Origin: Nitrospirota bacterium
GTDB taxonomy: Bacteria > Nitrospirota > Thermodesulfovibrionia > Thermodesulfovibrionales > JdFR-88
Direction: 5' to 3'
Length of the DNA stretch: 15,650 nucleotides
Assembly (NCBI GenBank): GCA_021812785.1
Contig: JAKAMR010000067.1
Location: 1 to 15,650, forward strand
A program made the translations under genes and the position numbers. Of this stretch, positions 1 through 7,128 are shown piece after piece (the first letter of the stretch is position 1; every line of letters begins with the position of its first letter). A model generated the notes under the pieces. The model saw only the letters and a list, made by a program, of their open reading frames with translations. It was not told the origin of the DNA and made no database searches.

Positions 1-294
1 CGAAATACTGCCATGGCCAGCGTAAAGTTTTTCTTCTGGGATTTTGCTGTTGCAAGGGCGCTCCTCATGTTCATTTGCCTTAAGGCAGGTTGCATAATAG
101 GGTTGCTGTCCGCCTGGGGATATCCCAGAAATCAAAAAAACGTACATTCAAACATAAAAGTCAAGGTATCTTTTGATAGTAGATATCAAGGATGAAGCCT
201 TTTCCTGTTCAAATTAAATCTTCCTCGATAGGGAAAGCATCCTTGGAGGAAAAAATATTTGGGACCATGCAGCCGAAATCGAGCGAGTAAGCCT
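1..294. other. Region with no recognised gene
   Basis: No convincing coding region is seen. A 60-codon open frame (13-195, +) has no recognisable protein character and no clear ribosome binding site. A mini-ORF beginning at the ATG at 267 stops after seven codons (at 288). The stretch presumably carries the promoter and leader of the downstream oxidoreductase gene, but no strong -35/-10 pair stands out. Confidence 0.5.
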
Positions 295-311
295 GGAGGA
301 GAATACACCCC

Positions 312-1106
312 TTGCTAACCGGCAACCATAAATTTTTCACGCTGATCACGGGAGCAAACAGCGGGATCGGGCTCGAATTGGCCCGGCACGCAGCAGCCGA
401 CGGACATGACCTGATTATGGTGGCACGGGACGTGCCCAGCCTTGAGGCGGCCGCCGGCGAGCTGCGACGGAGTGTCAAGGTGCACATTATTGCCCAGGAT
501 CTAAGCCAGCCTGGAGCAGCGGAAAAGGTGAGCTATCAGGTCAGGGCGCTTGGCGTGGAGGTTGATTGTCTCATCAATAATGCCGGGTTTGGTGACTACG
601 GCGCTTTTGCCGCTTCCGACCTCGCCAGACAGCAGTGGATGATCGGTGTTAACATCACGTCGCTGACCGCGCTTACCAGGCTGTTCCTGACGGCAATGCT
701 TGCGAGAAGGCGAGGGCATATTCTGAACGTGGCATCGGTGGCGGGCTTTCTGCCCGGCCCTCTGATGAGCGTATATTATGCCACCAAACATTACGTCCTG
801 GCTTTTTCGGAATCGCTGGCCGAGGAATTGCGGGGCAGCGGAGTCAAAGTGACCGCGTTGTGTCCGCCGCCGGTCAGCACTGCGTTCAGCCGTACGGCCG
901 GAATCGCGCCTGCCAATTTTATGGCGGCAACCAGGACTACGCCGGCCGAAGTGGCACGGTACGGCTACCGGATGATGAAGCGCGGGAAGCCGATCGCTGT
1001 TTATAGTTTCAAATACAGACTTTTGACGGCTTTTCTCATCCGGATCACGCCACGGTTCGCTTTGCGCAGGCTTCTGCACTACATGAACAAGCGGGGTTCG
1101 CACTAG
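312..1106 (+). CDS. SDR-family NAD(P)-dependent oxidoreductase
   Basis: A 264-aa classical short-chain dehydrogenase/reductase, the usual length for the family. The Rossmann cofactor motif TGANSGIG is at residues 13-20, the NNAG motif at 89-92, and Asn114, Ser142, Tyr155 and Lys159 form the expected catalytic set (SVYYATK context). Family knowledge gives NAD(P)(H)-dependent oxidation or reduction of a carbonyl/hydroxyl substrate in the cytoplasm; the substrate cannot be read from sequence. The start is a TTG at 312, chosen because GGAGGA lies at 295-300 (11-nt spacing) and the only nearby in-frame ATG (267) runs into a stop at 288. The C-terminal hydrophobic/basic stretch (about residues 238-262) may touch the membrane. 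The next gene starts 35 nt downstream on the same strand. Confidence 0.9.
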   Translation: MLTGNHKFFTLITGANSGIGLELARHAAADGHDLIMVARDVPSLEAAAGELRRSVKVHIIAQDLSQPGAAEKVSYQVRALGVEVDCLINNAGFGDYGAFAASDLARQQWMIGVNITSLTALTRLFLTAMLARRRGHILNVASVAGFLPGPLMSVYYATKHYVLAFSESLAEELRGSGVKVTALCPPPVSTAFSRTAGIAPANFMAATRTTPAEVARYGYRMMKRGKPIAVYSFKYRLLTAFLIRITPRFALRRLLHYMNKRGSH

Positions 1107-1141
1107 AGCCCGGGCTGTTCCTTTTATTTTGATTTTTCTGA

Positions 1142-2020
1142 ATGTTTCTATTAAAATGCCAGATGCGATTCCGTTTCCCAGTCAGCCAAAAAGCAGCATT
1201 TTATTTCAGTTACTTCCTGCACAAGGTTCTTCTGAACTGGTTTGAGGTTAAAAGGCCCAGGCTGGGGATGTTCTTATATGAAATAAGATATTCGCTTATG
1301 AAATTTAAAGATTATGAATCACAGATCCCCTCCCCGATGGGGATCAGCGAGGTGGAAACCCGCTTCGGCCTCTTCAGGATCAGGCCTGGCACATCGGATA
1401 TGGTAAACACCTCGCCCGCTTTTGAACGAAGGGACGTCAACTACCTCTTAAAAATAATAGATGGTCTGCTTGCGAAAGATATGAATGTCCTTTTCCTCGA
1501 TATCGGCAGCGATATCGGAACTTTCAGCGTTATCGTTGGAAATCACTTCAAAAATAACCCCAAACTGCGGGCAATTGCGTTCGAGCCTTCAAAATCGAAT
1601 TACGCGCTCCTGAAGCAAAATGTGCAGGATTTGAACGGATTGAATGTCGAGCTAATTAACACCGCCCTCTGGAGCCAAGACGGAAAGGAGCTGGATTTCA
1701 GATTCAATCCAGACAAGCCCGGCACCAGCGGATTAAAGGTCCCGGGAGGCGGTGAAAAAATAATTACAACCAGACTTGATACAGTCCTTAAAGACCGCAT
1801 GGATTCCTTTGATGCCTTTGTTCTTAAAATGGATGTTGAAGGCGCTGAGGAAGATATATTGAGAGGGGCACAGGCTCTCATCGCATCAGGCAAAACTGTC
1901 TATATAATGCTTGAGGATTTCGTAAGGCCGGAAATAGCCGGATATATGGAAAAAACGGGTGCCGGGTTCCTCACCAAACTCACTCCATACAATAGTTTCT
2001 GGAAATACGAAAAGAAGTAA
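1142..2020 (+). CDS. FkbM-type SAM-dependent methyltransferase
   Basis: A 292-aa protein with the FkbM methyltransferase pattern. Residues 116-130 form the SAM-binding loop (FLDIGSDIGTFSV; the usual form is DxGAxxG, so the Ser-Asp is a mild variation). The acidic residue that contacts the SAM ribose is probably Glu148 in AFEPS. LKMDVEGAEEDILRGA at 228-243 is the diagnostic FkbM segment. An N-terminal extension of about 110 residues is family-variable. FkbM proteins typically O-methylate sugars or polyketide-type hydroxyls; here the substrate is unknown. The start is uncertain: neither the ATG at 1142 nor the in-frame ATG at 1163 has a good SD sequence. It follows the SDR gene by 35 nt and could be co-transcribed with it. 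Confidence 0.88.
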   Translation: MFLLKCQMRFRFPVSQKAAFYFSYFLHKVLLNWFEVKRPRLGMFLYEIRYSLMKFKDYESQIPSPMGISEVETRFGLFRIRPGTSDMVNTSPAFERRDVNYLLKIIDGLLAKDMNVLFLDIGSDIGTFSVIVGNHFKNNPKLRAIAFEPSKSNYALLKQNVQDLNGLNVELINTALWSQDGKELDFRFNPDKPGTSGLKVPGGGEKIITTRLDTVLKDRMDSFDAFVLKMDVEGAEEDILRGAQALIASGKTVYIMLEDFVRPEIAGYMEKTGAGFLTKLTPYNSFWKYEKK

Positions 2021-2175
2021 TTGTTGGCTCTCCAAGAATTCCTGCGCTACCGGCATGTCCTAGGAGTAGAGTCGAAATCTGCCCTGTCCTTGAGAGAACT
2101 GCCATACTCTGGAACGCTATTTCCAAACCTTGAACGGAAGGCAGTGGCGTGACGTTGCCTCCGGACAGCGATTTT

Positions 2176-2628
2176 TCAAAGGTACAAGATCGCGCCCGCG
2201 ATGTCCCTGCTGGGCGCCTCGCCGATGAAAGCCGCCATTTCAAAAAGCCCCCTCCAGAATGAAACCGCAAATTCCCCTGTCCGTTCAAGGAAAGAGATAT
2301 TTGCAGCTTCTTTTTTAGCTCCTTTTGCCAGGGGAACAGCGGAGGCAAGCAAAAGGAGCCGTTGAACGCCCACGGGAAGTCCTTGTTTATCAACACTGGT
2401 GCCTGAAAAGCATGCGCCAACGAGCCTGACCAGAAAGGTCAGAAACCCTGTGTCCCGGCTCCTGGGGCCAGCAGTGTCAAACGTTACCCGCTCAACAGCC
2501 GGGAAAGCGCGGAGCTCATCAGCGAACCACCCGGTCCAGGAAAGGTCACCACCGAGGGTCCAGTCCCCGGCAAGGCGGACCTGCAATGTTTTTTCATCTG
2601 GTCTGGAGAAGCTCATTTCGGGTTTCAC
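2176..2628 (-). pseudogene. mlaE: Truncated MlaE-type ABC permease (STAS-like N-terminal domain only)
   Basis: A 150-aa frame resembling the N-terminal part of MlaE-family lipid-transport permeases that carry a fused STAS-like domain. Residues 15-100 fit the STAS-like domain (segments VERVTFDTAG, DTGFLTFLVRLVGA, SVDKQGLPVGVQRLLLLASA). Residues 107-136 fit the linker into the membrane domain (SFLERTGEFAVSFWRGLFEM, FIGEA). Intact relatives run to roughly 370 residues with several membrane helices. Here the frame leaves the family after FIGEA and stops 12 residues later, and no other frame in 2021-2175 continues it. The 5' end looks intact (TAGGA about 8 nt before the ATG). I read it as a gene remnant left by deletion or rearrangement. 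A functional stand-alone STAS protein is less likely. Confidence 0.7.
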
Positions 2629-2955
2629 TTTTCCTAACTACAGGATACCACGCAACCAAAGGAAGCAAAAAAAGCCTGAAGACAACTGCTTGCGGTTGCA
2701 AAAGACATATGCCTGTAGTAGATTGGAATCAGATAAGCAGGCAGAAGCCTCAGCCTTGCTTTGATTGACCAAAGCGCCGTGTTCCAAAAAAATCTCAACC
2801 CGGAATACCACTTCAGGCCCGTGACCGGCGACTGAAAAGTATTAAAAAACCGCACAACCGGCAGAAAAAAAATCTGCAACGACAAATTTTTATCATCAGG
2901 CATACAAAAAACCCCATTTGGCAAAGAATTCAGTTCAAAAAGGGGGATAAAAGAC
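2629..2955. other. Intergenic region, nothing recognised
   Basis: AT-rich spacer between the divergent mlaE remnant and the lipoprotein gene. Several short frames cross it but none has coding character. It should contain the lipoprotein promoter; a CCCC (near 2911) and GGGGG (2942-2946) pair could close a weak stem in the leader, but I cannot assign a riboswitch class. Confidence 0.4.
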
Positions 2956-3057
2956 ATGCCACAGATCAGCCATGGACAAAAAGAAAAAGCTGAGAGCCCA
3001 TTCCATCCTGGCACATTCGGACAGAAAAGGTATTTGCGATCAAGGAGGAGATCATGA
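2956..3057 (+). CDS. Possible 33-aa leader ORF coupled to the lipoprotein gene
   Basis: An open frame of 33 codons from the ATG at 2956 to the TGA at 3055-3057. It is preceded by AGGGGG at 2941-2946 (9-nt spacing), and its stop overlaps the lipoprotein start as ATGA (3054-3057). The predicted peptide is basic and hydrophilic (start MPQISHGQKEKAE) and has no recognised homology. The arrangement suggests translational coupling, and the lipoprotein SD (AAGGAGG, 3042-3048) lies inside this frame. It may be fortuitous. Confidence 0.35.
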   Translation: MPQISHGQKEKAESPFHPGTFGQKRYLRSRRRS

Positions 3058-3725
3058 AAAACACAGGGAAAAGAGTTTTCTTGATATTAATGGCCTTTGT
3101 CCTTGCCGCGAGTGCGGGCTGTGCCAGCGAGCACATAAAGTACTCCGGTTTTCTTGGGAAATATCCCAAATTCAAGAAAGGCCCAAGCGGCGGCGTTGCC
3201 CTGGTCTACATCAAGAAAGGCACCGACTTCAGCAAATATAACAAGGTCATGTTCGACCAGGTGGTGTTCTATCTGGCCAAGGACGCAAAATACAAGGACA
3301 TCAGGCCCGAGGACATGAAGGAACTGGCTGACTCGTTTGCTCGAGCAGCCATAAAGGAGATGAAAGGGGCCTATCCGATAGTGGCAGAGCCGGGACCGGA
3401 TGTCCTCAGGGTCAGGGTGGCGATCACGGGCATTGAGCCTGGCAATCCGGTAAAAAGCGGAGTGACCACCGTTGTGCCAATAGGCCTTGCCCTGAGCGTC
3501 ATAAGAAAAGGCGCTACAGGACAATATCCCGGCGTGGGAAGCGCAAGCATGGAAGCTGAGTTCCTTGATTCGATGACCAACGAGCGGCTTGCCGCCGCGA
3601 TCGACAAGAGGCCAGGGTCAAAATTCTCGGGGTTCACAAAATACGGCTCCGCAAAAGAGGCGTTTGAGTTCTGGGCAAAAAGACTGAGGATATTCCTGGA
3701 CCACGCCCACGGGAAAAAAGAGTAA
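3054..3725 (+). CDS. DUF3313-like lipoprotein
   Basis: A 223-aa predicted lipoprotein. Residues 1-22 form a signal peptide with a hydrophobic core (VFLILMAFVLAAS), and SAGC at 20-23 is a lipobox-like site with Cys23 as the lipidated residue (Ser at -3 is slightly unusual). The mature part begins with a YSGFLG segment (30-35) and has the mixed alpha/beta pattern seen in DUF3313 proteins, which lack an established function. The start is supported by an ideal SD (AAGGAGG, 3042-3048). It is probably exported and anchored to the inner or outer membrane. Its stop lies 23 nt from the end of the convergent exchanger gene, with no clear terminator between them. Confidence 0.82.
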   Translation: MKNTGKRVFLILMAFVLAASAGCASEHIKYSGFLGKYPKFKKGPSGGVALVYIKKGTDFSKYNKVMFDQVVFYLAKDAKYKDIRPEDMKELADSFARAAIKEMKGAYPIVAEPGPDVLRVRVAITGIEPGNPVKSGVTTVVPIGLALSVIRKGATGQYPGVGSASMEAEFLDSMTNERLAAAIDKRPGSKFSGFTKYGSAKEAFEFWAKRLRIFLDHAHGKKE

Positions 3726-3748
3726 AAGAATGAACCGTAAACGGGCCC

Positions 3749-4846
3749 TCAGAAGGCCGGTCCGAGCCTGACAGCCTGCGCTAGATAGACAAGGTAAAGG
3801 ACGCCCCCGGCCAGCAACACCCAGAAAGGTATCCCCTTTCTAAGCGAAACAGTTATCCTGATGATCATTATCATCAGGATGACCATGAGTATTGCTGTCA
3901 GCTCAGCCCTGCCCAGGGCCCACCGGGTAAACATGAGCCCTATTGAAACGGGGATTGATGCCTGAAAAACCATTGCGCCGGTCACATTTGCCATGGCCAG
4001 GGTGTCCTTGTCCTTGAGCGTCCAGGATATGGAATTGAACTTCTCGGGGAACTCGGTTGCGAATGGGACTATTAAAAATGATAGCATCAGAGGGGAAGCC
4101 CCGGACCTTATGGCAAGGACCTGGATATATTCGACAAACAGTTTTGCCCCCTCCAGCATGAACAGCAGCCCCACCGCCGTCTGGAAGGCAAGCCACCTGC
4201 GCCTTGCCGGGAGCCCCAGAAAGAGACCGAAATGGAAGTCCTCATCGTATTTTTCATCCGCCTGGGCCTCGTGCTTCAGCGCGCGGCTGAAGAAAAGCAC
4301 GTAAGAGCCCAAGAGCAGAAAGGCGGCAAGCACGCAGGCTATCCGGCTGACGGTCAAGGAGGCGGCCAGGACCACGGCCATGGCGAAGATTATATAGCCG
4401 GCCTCGAACTTGAGGGAAATTATATTAGGGGCCAGCTCCGCCTTTCTTTTTTTAATTGCCCCCCTGGCAAGCACGGTCAGGCCAAGGAAAAACATGGCAA
4501 GCGTGCCAAGCATGAATGGGGCCCCCAGGATGGCGCCCACCGCGATGCCCTCCTTCTGTCCGGTCTTGCCGGACAAAAGAGCTATGATCGGGATCAGCGT
4601 CTCGGGCAGGGCGGTGCCGATTGCGGCCAGCAGGCTTCCAGTGGCGGCATGTGACAGGTTGAACCTTCCGCCCAGGCCCTCCACGCCGTTTGAAAAAAGT
4701 TCACACCCTCCGAGCGTTATGAGCATCCCAAGAAAAAGAAACCCGATTATGACCAAATAAGAAGAGGAGTGAACGGGCAAACTGGAGAAAAGCCTGGAGG
4801 CCACAAAAAGAACCACCAGGACAAGAAAAAAAACATATTTTTTCAT
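3749..4846 (-). CDS. Sodium/calcium exchanger family membrane protein (CaCA superfamily)
   Basis: A 365-aa integral membrane protein with two inverted alpha-repeats, the hallmark of cation/Ca2+ antiporters. Repeat 1 covers about residues 40-92 and contains GTALPET (77-83). Repeat 2 covers about 230-300 and contains PFATEFPEK (261-269) and NVTGAMVFQ (287-295). The acidic residues Glu82 and Glu268 (or Glu265) are in the ion-binding positions of the family. About ten hydrophobic segments are visible, with a hydrophilic loop at 190-205 between the halves. The second repeat (FATEFPEK rather than GTSLPE) departs from the consensus, so ion specificity should not be assumed. The start is a conventional ATG with only a weak SD (AGGGG, 2-nt spacing). 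It converges with the lipoprotein gene. Confidence 0.85.
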   Translation of the reverse strand: MKKYVFFLVLVVLFVASRLFSSLPVHSSSYLVIIGFLFLGMLITLGGCELFSNGVEGLGGRFNLSHAATGSLLAAIGTALPETLIPIIALLSGKTGQKEGIAVGAILGAPFMLGTLAMFFLGLTVLARGAIKKRKAELAPNIISLKFEAGYIIFAMAVVLAASLTVSRIACVLAAFLLLGSYVLFFSRALKHEAQADEKYDEDFHFGLFLGLPARRRWLAFQTAVGLLFMLEGAKLFVEYIQVLAIRSGASPLMLSFLIVPFATEFPEKFNSISWTLKDKDTLAMANVTGAMVFQASIPVSIGLMFTRWALGRAELTAILMVILMIMIIRITVSLRKGIPFWVLLAGGVLYLVYLAQAVRLGPAF

Positions 4847-4938
4847 AACCCCTATTTTAAACCAGTTTTTGCTTCAGCGCATGAAAAGACCCTGGGGCCA
4901 TAGGCGAAAAAGCATCAGCGCAAAATTGAATTTTATAC

Positions 4939-4968
4939 TTTACTTAAAAAACAATCTCTTAGTAAAAT
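4939..4968 (+). promoter_or_regulatory. Candidate sigma70 promoter for the tRNA pair
   Basis: TTTACT (4939-4944) and TAAAAT (4963-4968) are separated by 18 nt in an AT-rich stretch, predicting a start near 4975, about 60 nt before tRNA-His. It is the only reasonable promoter upstream of the two tRNAs. Confidence 0.45.
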
Positions 4969-5035
4969 AGACTATCGCGCCTGATTGCTTCTCTGTTTTC
5001 CGGCAGGCCGGATTTTATTATTATTTTTTGAAATG

Positions 5036-5111
5036 GTGGGCGTAGCTCAATTGGCAGAGCACTGGACTGTGGCTCCAGTGGTTGTGGGTTCAATCCCCAT
5101 CGCCCACCCCA
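5036..5111 (+). tRNA. tRNA-His (anticodon GTG)
   Basis: A full cloverleaf. The acceptor arms GTGGGCG (5036-5042) and CGCCCAC (5101-5107) pair perfectly. The anticodon stem CTGGA/TCCAG encloses the loop CTGTGGC, giving anticodon GTG. The T-arm has the usual GGGTTCAATCCC. A G at 5035 faces the discriminator C5108, which is the histidine-specific G-1:C73 pair, so G-1 appears to be genomically encoded. CCA is encoded at 5109-5111. Tandem with tRNA-Arg 46 nt downstream. Confidence 0.96.
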
Positions 5112-5157
5112 AGAAAAAAGAAAAAATTACATTTTTCAACAAGTACTTTTTCTGGAT

Positions 5158-5230
5158 GCGCCTGTAGCTCAGTGGATAGAGCATCGGCCTCCGGAGCCGA
5201 GGGTCAGGGGTTCAAATCCCTTCAGGCGCG
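5158..5230 (+). tRNA. tRNA-Arg (anticodon CCG)
   Basis: Acceptor GCGCCTG (5158-5164) pairs with CAGGCGC (5223-5229; one G.T pair), with discriminator G5230. The anticodon stem TCGGC/GCCGA holds the loop CTCCGGA, giving anticodon CCG (codon CGG). D-arm and T-arm are canonical (GGGGTTCAAATCCC). No CCA is encoded. It is the last clear chromosomal RNA gene before the virus-like region, so its 3' end is a possible integration site, but no second copy of that end is visible in the window. Confidence 0.95.
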
Positions 5231-5321
5231 CTCCTAAAATCCGCTTTAAAATCAGAATATTAGCGTTGTGCCGCGGGAAAACATATAAATTTATGTGTCG
5301 GGACTTTGCCGGGGCTTTTTG

Positions 5322-5330
5322 TGCTATAAT
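5322..5330 (+). promoter_or_regulatory. Extended -10 element (TGCTATAAT)
   Basis: A perfect TATAAT (5325-5330) with the extended TGn motif. No good -35 sits at 17 nt (GACTTT at 5302-5307), as is typical for extended -10 promoters. The predicted transcription start (about 5336-5338) falls on the ATG of the next gene. A near-palindrome, ACATATAAATTTATGT (5281-5296), lies just upstream and could be an operator or UP-like element. Confidence 0.55.
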
Positions 5331-5335
5331 CCGCG

Positions 5336-6016
5336 ATGGAAAAGGTTGATTACATTTTCTGTCAGCCGTGGAACCCGTCAAGCGGAATGCAGGCCTACTA
5401 CGCTGAAAGGGCCCGCGAAGAACTGCGGGCAAAAGGCAAGACCGTGATCGTCTCCCTTGCGTCATCCGGACTGGTCCATTTCTCCAGGAATGGCTGTCTT
5501 GGCCGTCGAGGAAGCCGCAAGGACCAGAAGCCCTTCCAGGGGATGATCGAGTACGACCGCCTGATATGGATAGACGCCGACAATCTGATCTCCGCCGGGC
5601 AAATAGAAAAACTCATATCATGGGATGTGGATATCGCCGCGGCCTGGTACCGCATACATGCCGGCTACGGAGAGATAAACGACATGAATTTCACGTCCTG
5701 CGGCCTATGGGATGCCGGGAAGGACGCCCCGCGCCCTTATCTGGTTGCGGAGATGAAAAAGTTCGCTCAAAAGGAATCTCTCATCGAGGCCGGTTATGCA
5801 GGCCTGGGCCTTATGGTTGTGAAGCATGGAGTATTCGAGTCCATGAGCTATCCATGGTTCACAAGCTGGACCGTGGAGTGGGAGAAAAACGGCGCAACCT
5901 ATGCGGAAATGACCACTGACGACTCGGCTTTCGCCATCAGGGCAAGGGAACATGGATTCAAGGTTTACGTGGACCCCGCCATTCAGATAGACCACGAGAA
6001 AAAAATTCTGATTTAA
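5336..6016 (+). CDS. GT-A-type glycosyltransferase-like protein
   Basis: A 226-aa protein resembling the short glycosyltransferase-2-like enzymes common in phages and surface-glycan loci. YDRLIWIDADN (about residues 74-84) supplies the DxD metal-binding motif; a segment with AGLGLMVVKHGVFE (about 158-171) matches the acceptor-side region; TTDDSAFAIRAREHGFKVYVDP (about 195-216) matches the catalytic acid region; and IQIDHEK at the C-terminus gives the usual metal-contacting His. The N-terminal nucleotide-binding half is shorter and less typical than in standard family members. It would transfer a sugar to an unknown acceptor in the cytoplasm. There is no SD upstream; the extended -10 ends 5 nt before the ATG, suggesting a leaderless mRNA. 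A downstream Met (codon 18) is the alternative start. It converges with the viral operon, and whether it belongs to the virus or the host is unresolved. Confidence 0.72.
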   Translation: MEKVDYIFCQPWNPSSGMQAYYAERAREELRAKGKTVIVSLASSGLVHFSRNGCLGRRGSRKDQKPFQGMIEYDRLIWIDADNLISAGQIEKLISWDVDIAAAWYRIHAGYGEINDMNFTSCGLWDAGKDAPRPYLVAEMKKFAQKESLIEAGYAGLGLMVVKHGVFESMSYPWFTSWTVEWEKNGATYAEMTTDDSAFAIRAREHGFKVYVDPAIQIDHEKKILI

Positions 6017-6034
6017 CGCCCTGCCGCAACCAAT

Positions 6035-6060
6035 AAAAAAGGCCGCCCCGAAGGACGGCC
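6035..6060 (-). terminator. Rho-independent terminator with UUCG tetraloop
   Basis: On the minus strand GGCCGTCC-TTCG-GGGCGGCC (6060-6041; 8 bp including one G.U pair) is followed directly by six Ts (6040-6035). The C(UUCG)G loop is extra-stable. It lies about 20 nt beyond the last gene of the minus-strand operon and marks its end. On the plus strand the hairpin has no T-tract, so it should act in one direction only. Confidence 0.9.
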
Positions 6061-6081
6061 GGAGGTCAGGACAGGGGAAGC

Positions 6082-6531
6082 TTATTCAGCGCCGCTTGCG
6101 TTTCCGAGGCTGGGATCAGCGGCAGATGATGCTGTTGAGGCCGCAGACTCCGGCGCCGGATCAGGTTTGAACGTGTTCACCAGACCAATAGAAGTGTTTA
6201 CCGCAGCAACGACCGTTTTCTGTATTTTGCCGTAATCATACCCCACGGCCTGGCATACGCCCTGGACCGCGCCCTGCACAGCCTGCAGCCTCAAGGGGCC
6301 CTGGCCGCTGGCCGGAAGGACCGCCTGGGCGCCTTTCATAAAGGCGCTGAGCCCGGCAACCGCGGCCGCAACGGGAGCGGGCAAGCCCGGGATGTCCGCG
6401 ACAGCAACGGCAGCCACGGGCAGCACGTACTTTTCAGCAAACTGGAGCCCCTTTTCAAAATACTCCTCCACTTTGAGTGCGACATCCTTCACGTCGCCCT
6501 CGATTGTTTTAATCGTTGCTTCCAAGCTCAT
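6082..6531 (-). CDS. Ala-rich protein of unknown function (last gene of viral operon)
   Basis: A 149-aa protein I do not recognise. Residues 1-35 form a charged amphipathic helix (SLEATIKTIEGDVKDVALKV). Residues 36-70 are Ala/Val/Pro-rich and moderately hydrophobic (PVAAVAVADIPGLPAPVAAA), too broken by prolines to be a sure membrane span. A helical centre follows, and the last 25 residues are a disordered, Ser/Ala-rich tail. The start is supported by AAGGAGGA about 8 nt upstream. It follows the NlpC/P60-like gene by 21 nt and ends close to the operon terminator. A minor virion or lysis-regulating role is possible, but nothing in the sequence proves it. Confidence 0.7.
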   Translation of the reverse strand: MSLEATIKTIEGDVKDVALKVEEYFEKGLQFAEKYVLPVAAVAVADIPGLPAPVAAAVAGLSAFMKGAQAVLPASGQGPLRLQAVQGAVQGVCQAVGYDYGKIQKTVVAAVNTSIGLVNTFKPDPAPESAASTASSAADPSLGNASGAE

Positions 6532-6552
6532 CTCAAATGTCCTCCTTTTTTT

Positions 6553-7128
6553 TCAGGGCTGGATAAGCCCGGTTTTTATATCCCAGGGAAATCCTGTAAG
6601 CAACATCAGCGGCGATATCTTGCTTACGGTGTTTTCCCTGAAAAGCTTTTGTTCCCTATACTGCTGCGTTGCCTCAAGGACCGTCGAGACAAGGGCGCTG
6701 CAAAATAAATCATGCCCGTCATGCAGAGGGTCCGCGATCCCCCTGAGCTCGGGGATTATATGGTCCGCGAACGTGCATGCCTCAAGAGCGTCACCGACAA
6801 GCCCGGAATAGTCATAGCCCAGGTCCTCGCTGGCAACCCTGTTGGCCACAACACGTATCTGATCGAGGGAAACAGGAGACAGCCCCGCAGGCCTGCAGGC
6901 CATAAGCTGGCATTCCGGATTATCTAAATATTTGCTTAAGGGAAACCTGGCCACGCCCTCCGTGGCCGCCTCGATGCCGGTGGTCTCATCCAGGACCAGC
7001 CAGGTGTGAGACGGCACCCATCCGGGCTTGAAGTCCAGGGCGCCCACGCGTTCGATGCCGGCAATGATATCGGAGATCACGGAGCCTTTTTGAAATTCGA
7101 AGAAAACCCACCCGGGGCCAAACTTCAT
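6553..7128 (-). CDS. Permuted NlpC/P60-like (YiiX/YaeF-type) cysteine hydrolase
   Basis: A 191-aa protein whose motif order fits circularly permuted NlpC/P60 (papain-like) enzymes: a His in SHTWLV (His41), an acidic/polar partner in GIEAATEGV (Glu53 or Glu57), a Tyr-containing segment YDYSG (105-109), and the candidate nucleophile Cys143 in DLFCSALVS. Members hydrolyse peptide, amide or ester bonds, often in cell-wall peptides or lipids. Within a lysis block, a murein endopeptidase/amidase role is plausible but inferred. The start at 7128 is chosen because it forms an ATGA overlap with the upstream gene and has AAAGGAGG at 7139-7146; an in-frame Met 17 codons earlier would begin inside that gene. 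No signal peptide is visible, so it would need another export route or act in the virion. Confidence 0.68.
   Translation of the reverse strand: MKFGPGWVFFEFQKGSVISDIIAGIERVGALDFKPGWVPSHTWLVLDETTGIEAATEGVARFPLSKYLDNPECQLMACRPAGLSPVSLDQIRVVANRVASEDLGYDYSGLVGDALEACTFADHIIPELRGIADPLHDGHDLFCSALVSTVLEATQQYREQKLFRENTVSKISPLMLLTGFPWDIKTGLIQP

Noticed and set aside
501..1103. 200-codon open frame antisense to the SDR gene
   Set aside because: It lies wholly opposite a clear SDR gene, has Arg/His-rich non-protein-like composition and matches nothing recognisable.
1095..1140. AGCCCGGGCT followed by T-rich sequence after the SDR gene
   Set aside because: The palindrome leaves no room for a loop beyond a 4-bp stem and the T-run is interrupted; not a convincing terminator.
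1980..2420. 146-codon minus-strand frame that might continue the mlaE remnant by frameshift
   Set aside because: No membrane helices or MlaE segments appear in it, so a simple frameshift does not restore the permease.
2880..2960. Possible riboswitch upstream of the lipoprotein gene
   Set aside because: Only a weak CCCC/GGGG pairing is visible and no known aptamer consensus fits.
5000..5030. CCGGCAGGCCGG followed by a T-rich stretch, resembling a terminator before tRNA-His
   Set aside because: Only a 4-bp stem with a mixed A/T tail, and it lies between the likely promoter and the tRNAs, where a terminator would make no sense.
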